Source: Streptomyces sp. M92 (GTDB taxonomy: Bacteria > Actinomycetota > Actinomycetes > Streptomycetales > Streptomycetaceae). Taken from it: a stretch of DNA of 64,000 nt. The DNA lies in contig NZ_CP101137.1 of the NCBI RefSeq assembly GCF_028473745.1, positions 1,364,001 through 1,428,000 on the forward strand, in the 5' to 3' direction. Positions within the stretch are counted from its first letter, which is position 1. Every line of letters starts with the position of its first letter. A model generated the notes under the pieces. It had not been told where the DNA came from. It made no database searches and saw only the letters and a list, made by a program, of their open reading frames with translations. The translations under genes were made by a program, and so were the position numbers. This document shows positions 20,267-31,167 of the stretch, one piece after another.

Positions 20267-20956
20267 TCAGCTCGGCCCGGCCTTGTAACCGACGCCACGG
20301 ACGGTCACCACGATCTCCGGCTTCTCCGGGTCCTTCTCGACCTTGGAGCGCAGCCGCTGCACATGCACGTTGACCAGCCGGGTGTCGGCCGCGTGCCGGT
20401 AGCCCCAGACCTGCTCGAGGAGCACCTCCCGCGTGAACACCTGCCACGGCTTGCGGGCCAGCGCCACCAGCAGGTCGAACTCCAGCGGCGTCAGCGCGAT
20501 CGACTGCCCGTCCCGCTTCACGGAGTGACCGGCCACGTCGATGACCAGGTCGCCTATCGCGAGCTGCTCCGGCGCCGGCTCCTCCGACCTCCGCAGGCGC
20601 GCCCGGATGCGGGCGACCAGCTCCTTCGGCTTGAACGGCTTCACGATGTAGTCGTCGGCGCCCGACTCCAGGCCCACCACGACGTCGACGGTGTCACTCT
20701 TCGCCGTCAGCATCACGATCGGCACACCCGACTCCGCCCTGATCAGGCGGCACACCTCGATGCCGTCCCGGCCGGGCAGCATCAGGTCGAGCAGCACCAG
20801 ATCGGGCTTGGTCTCCCGGAAGGCGGCCAGCGCCTTGTCGCCGTCGGCTACGAACGATGGCTCAAAACCCTCACCACGCAGCACAATGCCGAGCATCTCG
20901 GCCAGTGCGGTGTCGTCGTCGACGACAAGGACTCGTCCCTTCATAAACGCCATCAT
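20267..20956 (-). CDS. mtrA: Response regulator MtrA (OmpR family)
   Basis: MtrA is the DNA-binding partner of MtrB. Its 229 residues equal the usual length. The receiver starts at MKGRVLVVDDDTALAEML with the phospho-acceptor Asp in LVLLDLMLPGRDG near residue 56, and the C-terminal winged helix includes LTPLEFDLLVALARKPWQVF and DTRLVNVHVQRLRSKVE. The start is the ATG pair at 20956/20953 (MMAFMKGR); an internal ATG at 20944 is an alternative. It begins 4 bases after the mtnA stop codon, so it is probably translated by coupling from mtnA. Confidence 0.96.
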   Translation of the reverse strand: MMAFMKGRVLVVDDDTALAEMLGIVLRGEGFEPSFVADGDKALAAFRETKPDLVLLDLMLPGRDGIEVCRLIRAESGVPIVMLTAKSDTVDVVVGLESGADDYIVKPFKPKELVARIRARLRRSEEPAPEQLAIGDLVIDVAGHSVKRDGQSIALTPLEFDLLVALARKPWQVFTREVLLEQVWGYRHAADTRLVNVHVQRLRSKVEKDPEKPEIVVTVRGVGYKAGPS

Positions 20957-20960
20957 CCCA

Positions 20961-22103
20961 TTAGCTAATCGTGACCTGGCGTGACCTGGCACACAGCTCG
21001 GCGAGAGCCTCGGCGGTCACGGGCGAAACCGCGCCCTCCTCGGTGACGATCGCCGTCACCAGCTCGGGCGGAGTCACGTCGAACGCCGGGTTGTACGCCT
21101 GGGTCCCCAGGGGCGCCACCGGAATCCCGCCTCCCGCTCCCGTCACCGGCACCTGCGGTGCTGTGACCTCGGTCACTTCATATCCGGGGCGCTGTTCGAC
21201 CTCGACGGACGCCCCGTCCGGCGTGTCCGGGTCCACCGTGGTGACCGGAGCCACCACGATGAACGGCACATGGTGGTACCGCGCGAGCACGGCGAGCGGA
21301 TAGCTGCCCACCTTGTTCGCGACCGAACCGTCGGCCGCGATGCGGTCCGCACCGATCAATACCGCGTCCACCTCACCCGCCGCGAACAGCGAACCGGCCG
21401 CGTTGTCGGTGAGCAAGGTGTACGGCATGTCGTTGCGCGCCGCCTCGTAAGCCGTCAGGCGAGCACCTTGCAGCAACGGACGCGTTTCGTCCACCCACAG
21501 ACGCCTGAGCCGCCCCGCCCGGTGCGCGGCGAGCGCCACCGCGAAGGCCGTGCCCTCACCTCCCGACACCAGCGCCCCGGTGTTGCAGTGGGTGAGGACC
21601 CGATGCCCGCCCCCGGGCAGCAGCTCGTCCAGCAGCGCCAGCCCGTGCGCGGCCATCCGCACGCTGGCCTCGGCGTCCTCCCGGTGCAGTGCCCGCGCGG
21701 CGGCCAGTGCAGCCGCGGCGGCCTGACCGGCGTCCCCGGTCCTGGCGAGCGCCTCCTGATGGGCGGCCCGGGCCCGGCGTACGCCGACGGAGAGGTTCAC
21801 CGCCGTCGGGCGGGCCCCCGCGAGCGCGTCCGCGGCCTCCGCCACGTCGAAGCCCCGGACGGCGGCGAGCGCGACGCCGTAGGCGCCCGCGATGCCGAGC
21901 ACCGGAGCCCCGCGCACGGCGAGCGAACGGATGGCCTCCACGAGCGCGGGCGCGTCCGTGCAGACCAACTCCACCTCCTCGGCCGGCAGCCTGGTCTGGT
22001 CCAGCAGGACCAGCACCGGGCCCTCGGGAGGCTCCTCCCAGCGCAGTGCCGGAATCCCCGTCGGCCGCTTGTCCTCGCCGCTTCGCGCGTCCTGATCAGC
22101 CAT
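20961..22103 (-). CDS. mtnA: Methylthioribose-1-phosphate isomerase MtnA
   Basis: MtnA converts 5-methylthioribose-1-phosphate to methylthioribulose-1-phosphate in the methionine salvage pathway. The 380 residues include SLAVRGAPVLGIAGAYGVAL near the N-terminus, the catalytic Cys in LTHCNTGAL near 173 and the catalytic Asp in VLIGADRIAADGSVANK near 251. The ATG at 22103 is preferred over an open extension to 22184. It is the first gene of the mtnA-mtrA-mtrB-lpqB run, which puts a metabolic enzyme ahead of a cell-envelope two-component system; no other salvage gene is seen here. Confidence 0.94.
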   Translation of the reverse strand: MADQDARSGEDKRPTGIPALRWEEPPEGPVLVLLDQTRLPAEEVELVCTDAPALVEAIRSLAVRGAPVLGIAGAYGVALAAVRGFDVAEAADALAGARPTAVNLSVGVRRARAAHQEALARTGDAGQAAAAALAAARALHREDAEASVRMAAHGLALLDELLPGGGHRVLTHCNTGALVSGGEGTAFAVALAAHRAGRLRRLWVDETRPLLQGARLTAYEAARNDMPYTLLTDNAAGSLFAAGEVDAVLIGADRIAADGSVANKVGSYPLAVLARYHHVPFIVVAPVTTVDPDTPDGASVEVEQRPGYEVTEVTAPQVPVTGAGGGIPVAPLGTQAYNPAFDVTPPELVTAIVTEEGAVSPVTAEALAELCARSRQVTIS

Positions 22104-22243
22104 GCGGTCAGTCTGCCCCCTGTCCGGCGGACAATTGAAGGTGCGCGCCCCGTACCGCGCCCGGTCCGCACCGGAGCACCCCATGGCACGATGGCTGCCA
22201 ACCTGCCGCCGCGACCGCGGACGGGCACCGTTAAGGAGCGACG

Positions 22244-23596
22244 ATGAACGACACTCCGGGCTGGGCCTCGCCCGGATCCGCCCCGTCCGACGGGCGGGAG
22301 CCCGGCGCGTCCGGCCCCGCCGAGCCCGCCGACCGTCCCGGCGGTCCCGACCGGCCCGCGCAGCCCGCGGACCAGCCGGGCACGGAGCCGACGGGGCCCG
22401 GCGGGAAGTGGTCCAAGGAGCAGCCGCCCGCGGGCCAGTGGTCCGCCCCCTCCGGCCCCGGGCAGGCCCCGCCCCCTCCCCCGCCCAACGCGGGCTGGGG
22501 CACCCCGCCTCCTGGCGGCCCCGGTGGCTACGGGGGTCACGGCGGCGGCTACGGAGGTTACGGCCCTCCCGGTGGCTACGGCGGCTGGGGAGGCGGGTGG
22601 GGCGGTCCCCCGCCCGCGGCCAAGCCCGGTGTGATCCCGCTCCGTCCGCTGGGCGTCGGCGAGATCCTCGACGGCGCCGTCTCCACCATGCGCACCTACT
22701 GGCGCACGGTCCTCGGCATCTCGCTGACCGTCGCGGTGTTCACGGAGATCATCGTCGTGCTGCTCCAGGGTCTCGTCCTGGACGACGTCGGCTCGGAGGC
22801 CCTCAACGACCCCGACGCCACGCTGAGCGAGCTCGGCGACGCCATGGCCGACACCACGATCAACTCGGGCGTCATCTTCCTGATCTCCCTGATCGGCACG
22901 GTCCTGGCCACCGCCCTGCTGACGACCGTCACCAGCCGCGCCGTTCTCGGCCGGAAGGTGACCATAGGCGAGGCCTGGCGGGACGCCCGCCCGCAGGTAC
23001 TGAGACTGTTCGGCCTGATCGTCCTGCTCCTGCTGATCGTCGCCGGCATCGTCACGGCCGGCATGGCACCGGGCCTCGTGATCGCGGCCACGGGCGCCGG
23101 CGGGGCCGGCCTGGCCCTGACCATCCTGGGCTTCCTGGCGAGCGGCATCGTCGCGGTGTGGCTCATGGTCCGCTTCTCGCTGGCCTCCCCGGCGCTGATG
23201 CTGGAGAAGCAGGGCATCAAGAAGGCCATGAGCCGTTCCACGAAGCTGGTGCGCGGCTCCTGGTGGCGGGTCTTCGGCATCCAGCTGCTCGCGACGATCA
23301 TCGCGAACGTCGTCGCGTCGATCATCGTGATCCCGTTCGCCTTCCTGGCCGCGGCCCTCAGCGGTGACGGCATCGGCGGCTTCATCGAAGGCACCGGGAA
23401 TCTCGGCTGGACCTTCCTCATCGTCAGCGGGATCGGCTCCGTGATCGGCTCGATGATCACCTTCCCCATCACCGCGGGCGTCGCCGTACTCCTCTACATC
23501 GACCAGCGCATCCGCCGCGAGGCCCTCGACCTCGACCTGGCCCGCGCCGCCGGAACCCAGGGTCCCGGCGCTCCCGGCGCCAACCCGGGGAGCTGA
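22244..23596 (+). CDS. Multi-spanning membrane protein with Pro/Gly-rich N-terminal tail
   Basis: A 450-residue protein. Residues 1-125 are a soluble, disordered tail dominated by Pro, Gly and Ser with GGYGG-type repeats. The rest holds about six membrane segments (e.g. LGISLTVAVFTEIIVVLLQ near 165, LFGLIVLLLLIVAGIVTAGM near 260, LLATIIANVVASIIVIPFAFLAA split near 350). The block VKLVRGSWWRVFGIQ-like (here TKLVRGSWWRVFGI) is typical of actinobacterial proteins annotated as glycerophosphoryl-diester-phosphodiesterase membrane-domain proteins, but no catalytic motif is present. The ATG at 22244 has an AAGGAG RBS. It heads a tight operon through the DUF58 gene, and is divergent from mtnA. Confidence 0.85.
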   Translation: MNDTPGWASPGSAPSDGREPGASGPAEPADRPGGPDRPAQPADQPGTEPTGPGGKWSKEQPPAGQWSAPSGPGQAPPPPPPNAGWGTPPPGGPGGYGGHGGGYGGYGPPGGYGGWGGGWGGPPPAAKPGVIPLRPLGVGEILDGAVSTMRTYWRTVLGISLTVAVFTEIIVVLLQGLVLDDVGSEALNDPDATLSELGDAMADTTINSGVIFLISLIGTVLATALLTTVTSRAVLGRKVTIGEAWRDARPQVLRLFGLIVLLLLIVAGIVTAGMAPGLVIAATGAGGAGLALTILGFLASGIVAVWLMVRFSLASPALMLEKQGIKKAMSRSTKLVRGSWWRVFGIQLLATIIANVVASIIVIPFAFLAAALSGDGIGGFIEGTGNLGWTFLIVSGIGSVIGSMITFPITAGVAVLLYIDQRIRREALDLDLARAAGTQGPGAPGANPGS

Positions 23597-23600
23597 TGCG

Positions 23601-24383
23601 GTGAGCCGGGCGGGGGGAGTTCTCACAGAGGTGCTGTCACGCACCGCCGCACGGTCGGTGTCGCACGCCGGCGACCGCCCCGTGCTGTCGCTGCCACACT
23701 CCGGCGACGAACCTCCGGTGACCATCCCGCGCGACCCCGCGCGGGAGGCAGCCCGGCGGGAGCTGTCCAAGCGGATGTACCACGAGAACGACCCCAGCTG
23801 GTTCCAGCAGGCCCTGAACGCCTTCTGGGACTGGATCGACGAGCTGTTCAGCAGCGCGTCCTCCGCCACCCCGGGAGGAGCGCTCGGCCTCGTCGTCGTC
23901 ATCGTGGCCGTCGTGACCCTGCTCGGCGCCCTCTGGTGGCGGCTGGGCACCCCCCGCCGCCAGCCGGTCTCCGCCCCCGCCCTGTTCGACGACCGCCCCC
24001 GCAGCGCCGCCGACCACCGGGCCGCAGCCGACGCGCACGCCGCCCAGGGCCACTGGAACCAGGCCGTCCAGGAACGCATGCGGGCCGTCGTCCGCGCCCT
24101 GGAGGAACGCGCCCTCCTCGACGCCCGCCCCGGCCGTACCGCCGACGAAGCCGCCCGCGAGGCGGGCCGCGCCCTGCCCGACCACGGCGAGCGGCTGCGC
24201 GCCGCCGCCCGGGACTTCGACGACGTCACGTACGGCGGACGCCCCGGCACCGAGCAGTCGTACCAGCGGCTCACCGAACTCGACCGCGACCTGGAACGCA
24301 GCAAGCCGCAACTGGCGACCAGCACGGCCGGCGGGACGGCCGACGCCGCGGAGCGCGACACCCGCCCGGGAGCCGCCGAATGA
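23601..24383 (+). CDS. DUF4129-domain membrane protein
   Basis: A 260-residue protein. A short extracytoplasmic N-terminal region (containing ARREL...MYHENDPSWFQQALNAFWDWI) leads to one membrane segment (ALGLVVVIVAVVTLLGALWW, about residues 93-112) and a cytoplasmic C-terminal domain with HWNQAVQERMRAVVRALEER and RTADEAAREAGRALP, the DUF4129 signature. In related loci this domain follows a transglutaminase; here it stands alone. The GTG start at 23601 lies 4 bases after the preceding stop codon, and the 3' end overlaps the next gene by 4 bases. The function is unknown; it likely works with the MoxR/DUF58 pair. Confidence 0.88.
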   Translation: MSRAGGVLTEVLSRTAARSVSHAGDRPVLSLPHSGDEPPVTIPRDPAREAARRELSKRMYHENDPSWFQQALNAFWDWIDELFSSASSATPGGALGLVVVIVAVVTLLGALWWRLGTPRRQPVSAPALFDDRPRSAADHRAAADAHAAQGHWNQAVQERMRAVVRALEERALLDARPGRTADEAAREAGRALPDHGERLRAAARDFDDVTYGGRPGTEQSYQRLTELDRDLERSKPQLATSTAGGTADAAERDTRPGAAE

Positions 24384-25600
24384 CCACCGAGGCCACGCTC
24401 CCCACCACCTCGGCCTCGCCCAGCGCCCGCCAGGTGTGGACCCGCGCCCGGGGCATCACCCTCGCGCTCGTCGTCCTGCTCGCCGGCGCCGTCGCGATCG
24501 CCGTCGTCCGCTCCGACGCCCGGCACGGCCAGCTCGACCCGCGCTCCGCCGACCCCTACGGCAGCCGGGCCGTCGCCGAACTCCTCGCCGACCGGGGCGT
24601 GTCCACCCGTGTGGTCACCACCCTGGACGACGCCCGCGCCGCCGCGGGCCCCGACACCACCCTCCTGGTCGCCGTCCCCGACCTCCTCTCCGAACGCCAG
24701 CAGACACAGCTGCACTCCGCCACCGAAGGGTCCGGTGGCCGCACCCTCCTCGTGGCTCCCGGCGGCCCCGCCGTCGAACGCCTCGCCCCCGGCGTCACCG
24801 CCGACCCCGCGCTCAGCTTCGACTCGACGCTGGCCCCCGCCTGCGACCTGCCCGCCGCCCGCCGCGCGGGCTCCGCCGACACGGGCGGCCTCCGCTACAG
24901 CAGCAGCCACATCGAGGCCGACGCCTGCTACCCCAGCCGACGCCTGGCCACCCTGCTCCGCATCCCCGACGCAGCCGGTGAACCGGCCCGGGAGGGCACC
25001 CCCGGCGACACCGTCGTCCTCGGCGCCCCCGACATCCTCTACAACAACCACCTCGACGAGCACGGCAACGCCTCGCTCGCCCTGCAACTCCTCGGCTCCC
25101 GCGAACACCTGGTCTGGTACCTCCCCTCGGTCTCCGACACCACGGCACCGGACGACGAACGCAGCTTCTTCGACCTGCTCCCCTCCGGTTGGCTCTGGGG
25201 CACTCTGCAACTCTTCATCGCCGCGGCCCTCGCGGCCCTCTGGCGGGCGCGCCGGCTCGGCCCCCTGGTGCCCGAGAAACTCCCCGTGGCGGTCCGCGCC
25301 TCCGAAACCGCCGAAGGCCGCGCCCGCCTCTACCGCAAGGCCAACGCCCGCGACCGCGCGGCCACCGCTCTTCGCTCCGCCACCCGCACCCGCCTCGCCC
25401 CCCTCGTAGGCACCCCCGTCGCCCAGGCACACACGCCCGAGGCTCTGCTCCCCGCCCTGTCCGCCCACCTCCGCGGCGAACACGGCGACGGACAGACCCT
25501 GCACTCCCTCCTCTTCGGCCCGCCGCCCGGCGACGACGCGGCCCTCATCGCCCTCGCCGACCAACTCGACGCCCTCGAAAGAGAGGTACGCCGTCCATGA
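24380..25600 (+). CDS. DUF4350-domain membrane protein
   Basis: A 406-residue protein with an N-terminal membrane segment (GITLALVVLLAGAVAIAVV, residues 25-43), a large extracytoplasmic DUF4350 domain beginning DPRSADPYGSRAVAELLADRGV, and a second membrane segment near residue 275 (LWGTLQLFIAAALAALW) followed by a cytoplasmic tail. The ATG at 24380 overlaps the preceding gene, and the TGA overlaps the moxR start (ATGA), so the operon is translationally coupled. The family accompanies MoxR/DUF58 genes in actinobacteria; its role is not established. Confidence 0.88.
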   Translation: MTTEATLPTTSASPSARQVWTRARGITLALVVLLAGAVAIAVVRSDARHGQLDPRSADPYGSRAVAELLADRGVSTRVVTTLDDARAAAGPDTTLLVAVPDLLSERQQTQLHSATEGSGGRTLLVAPGGPAVERLAPGVTADPALSFDSTLAPACDLPAARRAGSADTGGLRYSSSHIEADACYPSRRLATLLRIPDAAGEPAREGTPGDTVVLGAPDILYNNHLDEHGNASLALQLLGSREHLVWYLPSVSDTTAPDDERSFFDLLPSGWLWGTLQLFIAAALAALWRARRLGPLVPEKLPVAVRASETAEGRARLYRKANARDRAATALRSATRTRLAPLVGTPVAQAHTPEALLPALSAHLRGEHGDGQTLHSLLFGPPPGDDAALIALADQLDALEREVRRP

Positions 25601-26589
25601 TGGACCCGACCACTGACAACGCCGGGCAGACCGGGGACGCGGGCAACGCCCGTGCCGCCCTGGAGGCCCTGCGCGCCGAGATCGCCAAGGCCGTGGTCGG
25701 CCAGGACGCCGCCGTCACCGGCCTCGTCGTAGCGCTCCTGTGCCGCGGCCACGTCCTCCTCGAAGGCGTCCCCGGCGTCGCCAAGACCCTCCTCGTCCGC
25801 GCCCTGGCCGCCGCTACGGAACTCGACACCAAACGCGTCCAGTTCACCCCGGACCTCATGCCGAGCGACGTGACCGGCTCCCTGGTCTACGATGCCCGCA
25901 CCGCCGAGTTCTCCTTCCAGCCCGGCCCGGTCTTCACCAACCTCCTCCTCGCCGACGAGATCAACCGCACGCCCCCCAAGACCCAGTCGTCCCTCCTCGA
26001 AGCGATGGAGGAACGCCAGGTCACCGTCGACGGCACCCCTCGCCTCCTCCCGGAGCCCTTCCTGGTCGCGGCGACCCAGAACCCGGTCGAGTACGAGGGC
26101 ACCTACCCCCTCCCGGAAGCCCAGCTGGACCGCTTCCTCCTCAAGCTCACCGTCCCCCTCCCCTCCCGCCAGGACGAGATCGACGTCCTCACCCGCCACG
26201 CCTCCGGCTTCAACCCGCGCGACCTGCACGCCGCCGGCGTACGCCCCGTCGCGAACGCCACCGACCTGGAGGCAGCCCGCGCGGAGGTCGCCAAGACATC
26301 CGTCTCCCCGGAGATCACGGCCTACGTCGTCGACGTCTGCCGCGCCACCCGCGAGTCGCCGTCCCTCACCCTCGGCGTCTCCCCGCGCGGAGCCACGGCA
26401 CTGCTCTCGACGGCACGCGCGTGGGCATGGCTCACGGGCCGCGACTACGTCACCCCGGACGACGTGAAGGCCCTGGCCCTCCCCACGCTCCGCCACCGTG
26501 TCCAGCTCCGCCCCGAGGCTGAGATGGAGGGCGTGACCACGGACTCCGTGATCAACGCGATCCTCGCCCACGTCCCCGTCCCCCGCTGA
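25597..26589 (+). CDS. MoxR-family AAA+ ATPase
   Basis: A 330-residue cytoplasmic AAA+ chaperone-like ATPase. Walker A is EGVPGVAKTLLVRAL near residue 54, Walker B is LLADEINRTPPKTQSSLLEAMEE, followed by the sensor 1 region VAATQNPVEYEGTYPLPEAQLDRF. MoxR proteins are thought to remodel or metallate partner proteins, commonly DUF58/VWA proteins such as the one encoded next. The start is the ATG at 25597 (a second ATG follows directly). Both ends overlap neighbours by 3-4 bases. Confidence 0.95.
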   Translation: MMDPTTDNAGQTGDAGNARAALEALRAEIAKAVVGQDAAVTGLVVALLCRGHVLLEGVPGVAKTLLVRALAAATELDTKRVQFTPDLMPSDVTGSLVYDARTAEFSFQPGPVFTNLLLADEINRTPPKTQSSLLEAMEERQVTVDGTPRLLPEPFLVAATQNPVEYEGTYPLPEAQLDRFLLKLTVPLPSRQDEIDVLTRHASGFNPRDLHAAGVRPVANATDLEAARAEVAKTSVSPEITAYVVDVCRATRESPSLTLGVSPRGATALLSTARAWAWLTGRDYVTPDDVKALALPTLRHRVQLRPEAEMEGVTTDSVINAILAHVPVPR

Positions 26590-27899
26590 TGGCGCTCACC
26601 GGACGCGCCGCGCTCCTCGCGGCCCTGGGCTCGCTCCCCGTCGGCATCTGGGACCCGAGCTGGACCGGCATCCTCGCCGTCAACGGTCCGCTCGCCGTAG
26701 CCTGCGCCTGCGACTTCGCCCTGGCCGCCCCCGTGCGACGCCTGCTTCTGACCCGATCCGGCGACACCTCGACGCGCCTGGGCGACACCGCCGACGTCAC
26801 CCTCACGCTCACCAACCCGTCCAACCGACCGCTCCGTGCCCACCTCCGAGACGCCTGGCCGCCCAGCAGCTGGCAGCGGGGCACGGAGACGGCGGCCTCC
26901 CGCCATCACCTGACGGTGCCCGCCGGTGAGCGCCGACGCGTCACCACCCGCCTGCGCCCCACCCGCCGGGGCGACCGTCAGGCCGACCGGGTCACCATCC
27001 GCTCCTTCGGCCCCCTCGGCCTCTTCACTCGACAGGGCACCCACCGGGTCCCCTGGACGGTGCGTGTCCTTCCCCCCTTCACCAGCCGCAAGCACCTCCC
27101 CTCCAAGCTCTCCCGTCTCCGGGAACTCGACGGCCGCACCAGCGTGCTCACGCGTGGAGAGGGGACGGAGTTCGACAGCCTGCGCGAGTACGTCCCCGGA
27201 GACGACACCCGTTCCATCGACTGGCGCGCCACGGCCCGCCAGTCCGCCGTCGCGGTACGCACCTGGCGCCCCGAACGTGACCGGCACATCCTGCTCGTCC
27301 TCGACACCGGCCGCACTTCTGCCGGCCGTGTCGGCGACGCCCCGCGCCTCGACGCGTCCATGGACGCCGCTCTGCTCCTGGCCGCCCTGGCCTCCCGCGC
27401 CGGCGACCGCGTCGACCTCCTCGCGTACGACCGTCGTGTACGGGCCCTCGTCCAGGGCCGCACGGCGGGCGACGTACTCCCTTCCCTGGTCAACACGATG
27501 GCGACCCTGGAACCGGAGCTCGTGGAGACCGACGCACGCGGCCTCACCGCCACCGCACTGCGGTCCGCCCCCCGCCGCTCCCTGATCGTCCTTCTGACCA
27601 CACTCGACGCGGCCCCGATCGAAGAGGGCCTGCTCCCCGTCCTGCCACAACTCACCCAGCGCCACACCGTCCTCGTAGCGTCGGTGGCCGATCCGTACAT
27701 CTCCCGGATGGCCAAGGCCCGTGGGACCACGGACGCCGTCTATGAAGCAGCGGCGGCGGCGCAGGCTCAGGCAGAGCGGGACCGCACCGCAGAGCAGCTC
27801 CACCGGCACGGAGTCTCGGTCGTCGACGCGGTCCCTGACGAGCTGGCCCCGGCTCTGGCCGACGCCTATCTGGAACTCAAGGCGGCAGGACGCCTGTAA
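26589..27899 (+). CDS. DUF58-domain protein (VWA-like), MoxR partner
   Basis: A 436-residue protein with two N-terminal membrane segments (to about residue 45), an Ig-like region, and the DUF58 core: EFDSLREYVPGDDTRSIDWRATA near residue 200, then a VWA-like fold with ILLVLDTGRTSAGRVG, the metal-site-like DxGxxS variant. Such proteins are usual clients or partners of MoxR. The ATG at 26589 shares its A with the TGA of moxR. The operon ends here; the next feature is the rrn terminator, so everything downstream may belong to a different chromosomal place (see the fold-back). Confidence 0.92.
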   Translation: MALTGRAALLAALGSLPVGIWDPSWTGILAVNGPLAVACACDFALAAPVRRLLLTRSGDTSTRLGDTADVTLTLTNPSNRPLRAHLRDAWPPSSWQRGTETAASRHHLTVPAGERRRVTTRLRPTRRGDRQADRVTIRSFGPLGLFTRQGTHRVPWTVRVLPPFTSRKHLPSKLSRLRELDGRTSVLTRGEGTEFDSLREYVPGDDTRSIDWRATARQSAVAVRTWRPERDRHILLVLDTGRTSAGRVGDAPRLDASMDAALLLAALASRAGDRVDLLAYDRRVRALVQGRTAGDVLPSLVNTMATLEPELVETDARGLTATALRSAPRRSLIVLLTTLDAAPIEEGLLPVLPQLTQRHTVLVASVADPYISRMAKARGTTDAVYEAAAAAQAQAERDRTAEQLHRHGVSVVDAVPDELAPALADAYLELKAAGRL

Positions 27900-27957
27900 A
27901 CGGCGAAAGGCGGGGCTCTCCCGCCCCGCCTTCCCAGCGGTTCTTCCCCTGAAATGC

Positions 27958-27993
27958 AGAAAGCCCCGCACCGTTCCCGGTGCGGGGCTTTCT
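27958..27993 (-). terminator. rrn operon terminator, left copy
   Basis: A 16-bp inverted repeat (agaaagccccgcaccg at 27958-27973, cggtgcggggctttct at 27978-27993), just past the leftward 5S gene. The DUF58 gene converges on it from the left. It is the mirror of 31117-31152. Confidence 0.9.
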
Positions 27994-28003
27994 CGCAATA
28001 ATT

Positions 28004-28122
28004 GTTCGGCGGCGTCCTACTCTCCCACAGGGTCCCCCCTGCAGTACCATCGGCGCTGTAAGGCTTAGCTTCCGGGTTCGGAATGTAACCGGGCGTTTCC
28101 CCTACGCTATGACCACCGAAAC
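28004..28122 (-). rRNA. rrf: 5S ribosomal RNA, left copy
   Basis: 119 bases matching the streptomycete 5S: 5' end gtttcggtggtcatagcg on the reverse strand, conserved cattccgaacccggaagc in the middle and closing cgccgccgaac pairing with the 5' end. It matches the right copy at 30988-31106. Confidence 0.96.
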
Positions 28123-28207
28123 ACTATGAAACTCTCAACCGCACCACGCCTGTGACGAGCGTGGGGTTGTTCGTGGTTTCAGAACCAACACAGTGGACGC
28201 GAGCAAC

Positions 28208-28980
<773 letters not shown>

Positions 28981-29560
28981 CCCCTCTTCCGACACCGCCC
29001 GACCGGAACCCATTCACTTGTAGGCCCGGGTCTGGCCGCCTGCTGAGCACAGCATATTGTACTCTTGGATTTTCCCGAGGGGGCACATACGGCGGTGTTG
29101 ACACACTGTAGTCCGCGAGTGTCCTTTTACGCCCGCGTGCAGGGTCGACTTACCGCAGATTTCGCTACCTTGATGTTGTGTTAAACCAGCCGTGTCTGCG
29201 CGTTATTCTCTAGCTTAGCAGCGATCAAATCAGGGCCCCTAACGTTCAACCGCAAGACGTCTCACTTAAGAAAGTAACCGCTTAAAGGCAGGGGTTGGTT
29301 ATAACGCAGCGGCTACCCGGGTCGAGGAGAACAACCCCAAAAGCTAAGGGTAAACAGAAACAGCGTGGAAAAGCATTAGATAGGTGGAGGGAATTGGTTT
29401 GACGAGGAGTTGAAATAGTTAACCCGAAAGAATAGTATGAGATACTGCACATATCAGTCTTGTAGGGCGGGAAGAAGGAAAGAGATAGGAGGGGAGAGAA
29501 TGCCTTGTGTGTGTGCATAGCAACAAAAAAGGGAGCGGAAGAGAGTCAAAGGAAGAATTG
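28981..29560. other. Anomalous centre of the fold-back: diverged 23S-like DNA and unassigned AT-richer DNA
   Basis: On the reverse strand, 28981 to about 29280 still follows the 23S layout (for example aaggtagcgaaat, then cctgcacg, ggcgtaa and agacccggg at the expected spacing), but roughly a third or more of the bases differ, including universally fixed ones. From about 29281 to 29560 I see no gene; the G+C drops below 50 percent, with purine runs such as gggaagaaggaaagagatagg, quite unlike the rest of the window. The simplest view is corrupted or gap-filled consensus. Confidence 0.6.
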
Positions 29561-30903
<1,343 letters not shown>

Positions 30904-30987
30904 TTGCTCGCGTCCACTGTGTTGGTTCTGAAACCACGAACAACCCCACGCTCGTCACAGGCGTGGTGCGGTTGAGAGTTTCATAGT

Positions 30988-31106
30988 GTTTCGGTGGTCA
31001 TAGCGTAGGGGAAACGCCCGGTTACATTCCGAACCCGGAAGCTAAGCCTTACAGCGCCGATGGTACTGCAGGGGGGACCCTGTGGGAGAGTAGGACGCCG
31101 CCGAAC
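30988..31106 (+). rRNA. rrf: 5S ribosomal RNA, right copy
   Basis: 119 bases, starting gtttcggtggtcatagcg and ending gacgccgccgaac, identical in layout to the left copy. It is 84 bases past the 23S 3' end. Confidence 0.96.
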
Positions 31107-31116
31107 AATTGTTGCG

Positions 31117-31152
31117 AGAAAGCCCCGCACCGGGAACGGTGCGGGGCTTTCT
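31117..31152 (+). terminator. rrn operon terminator, right copy
   Basis: A 16-bp inverted repeat (agaaagccccgcaccg at 31117-31132, cggtgcggggctttct at 31137-31152) past the 5S; also serves the convergent response regulator gene. Confidence 0.9.
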
Positions 31153-31167
31153 GCATTTCTGGGGTTT

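Noticed and set aside
21797..25564. A 1255-codon open frame on the - strand across several rightward genes
   Set aside because: Crosses four coupled, well-supported genes and has low-complexity sequence; only absence of stop codons supports it.
29282..29518. 78-codon open frame in the AT-richer centre of the fold-back
   Set aside because: Ser/Leu/Phe-rich, no RBS, in DNA that is probably an assembly artefact.
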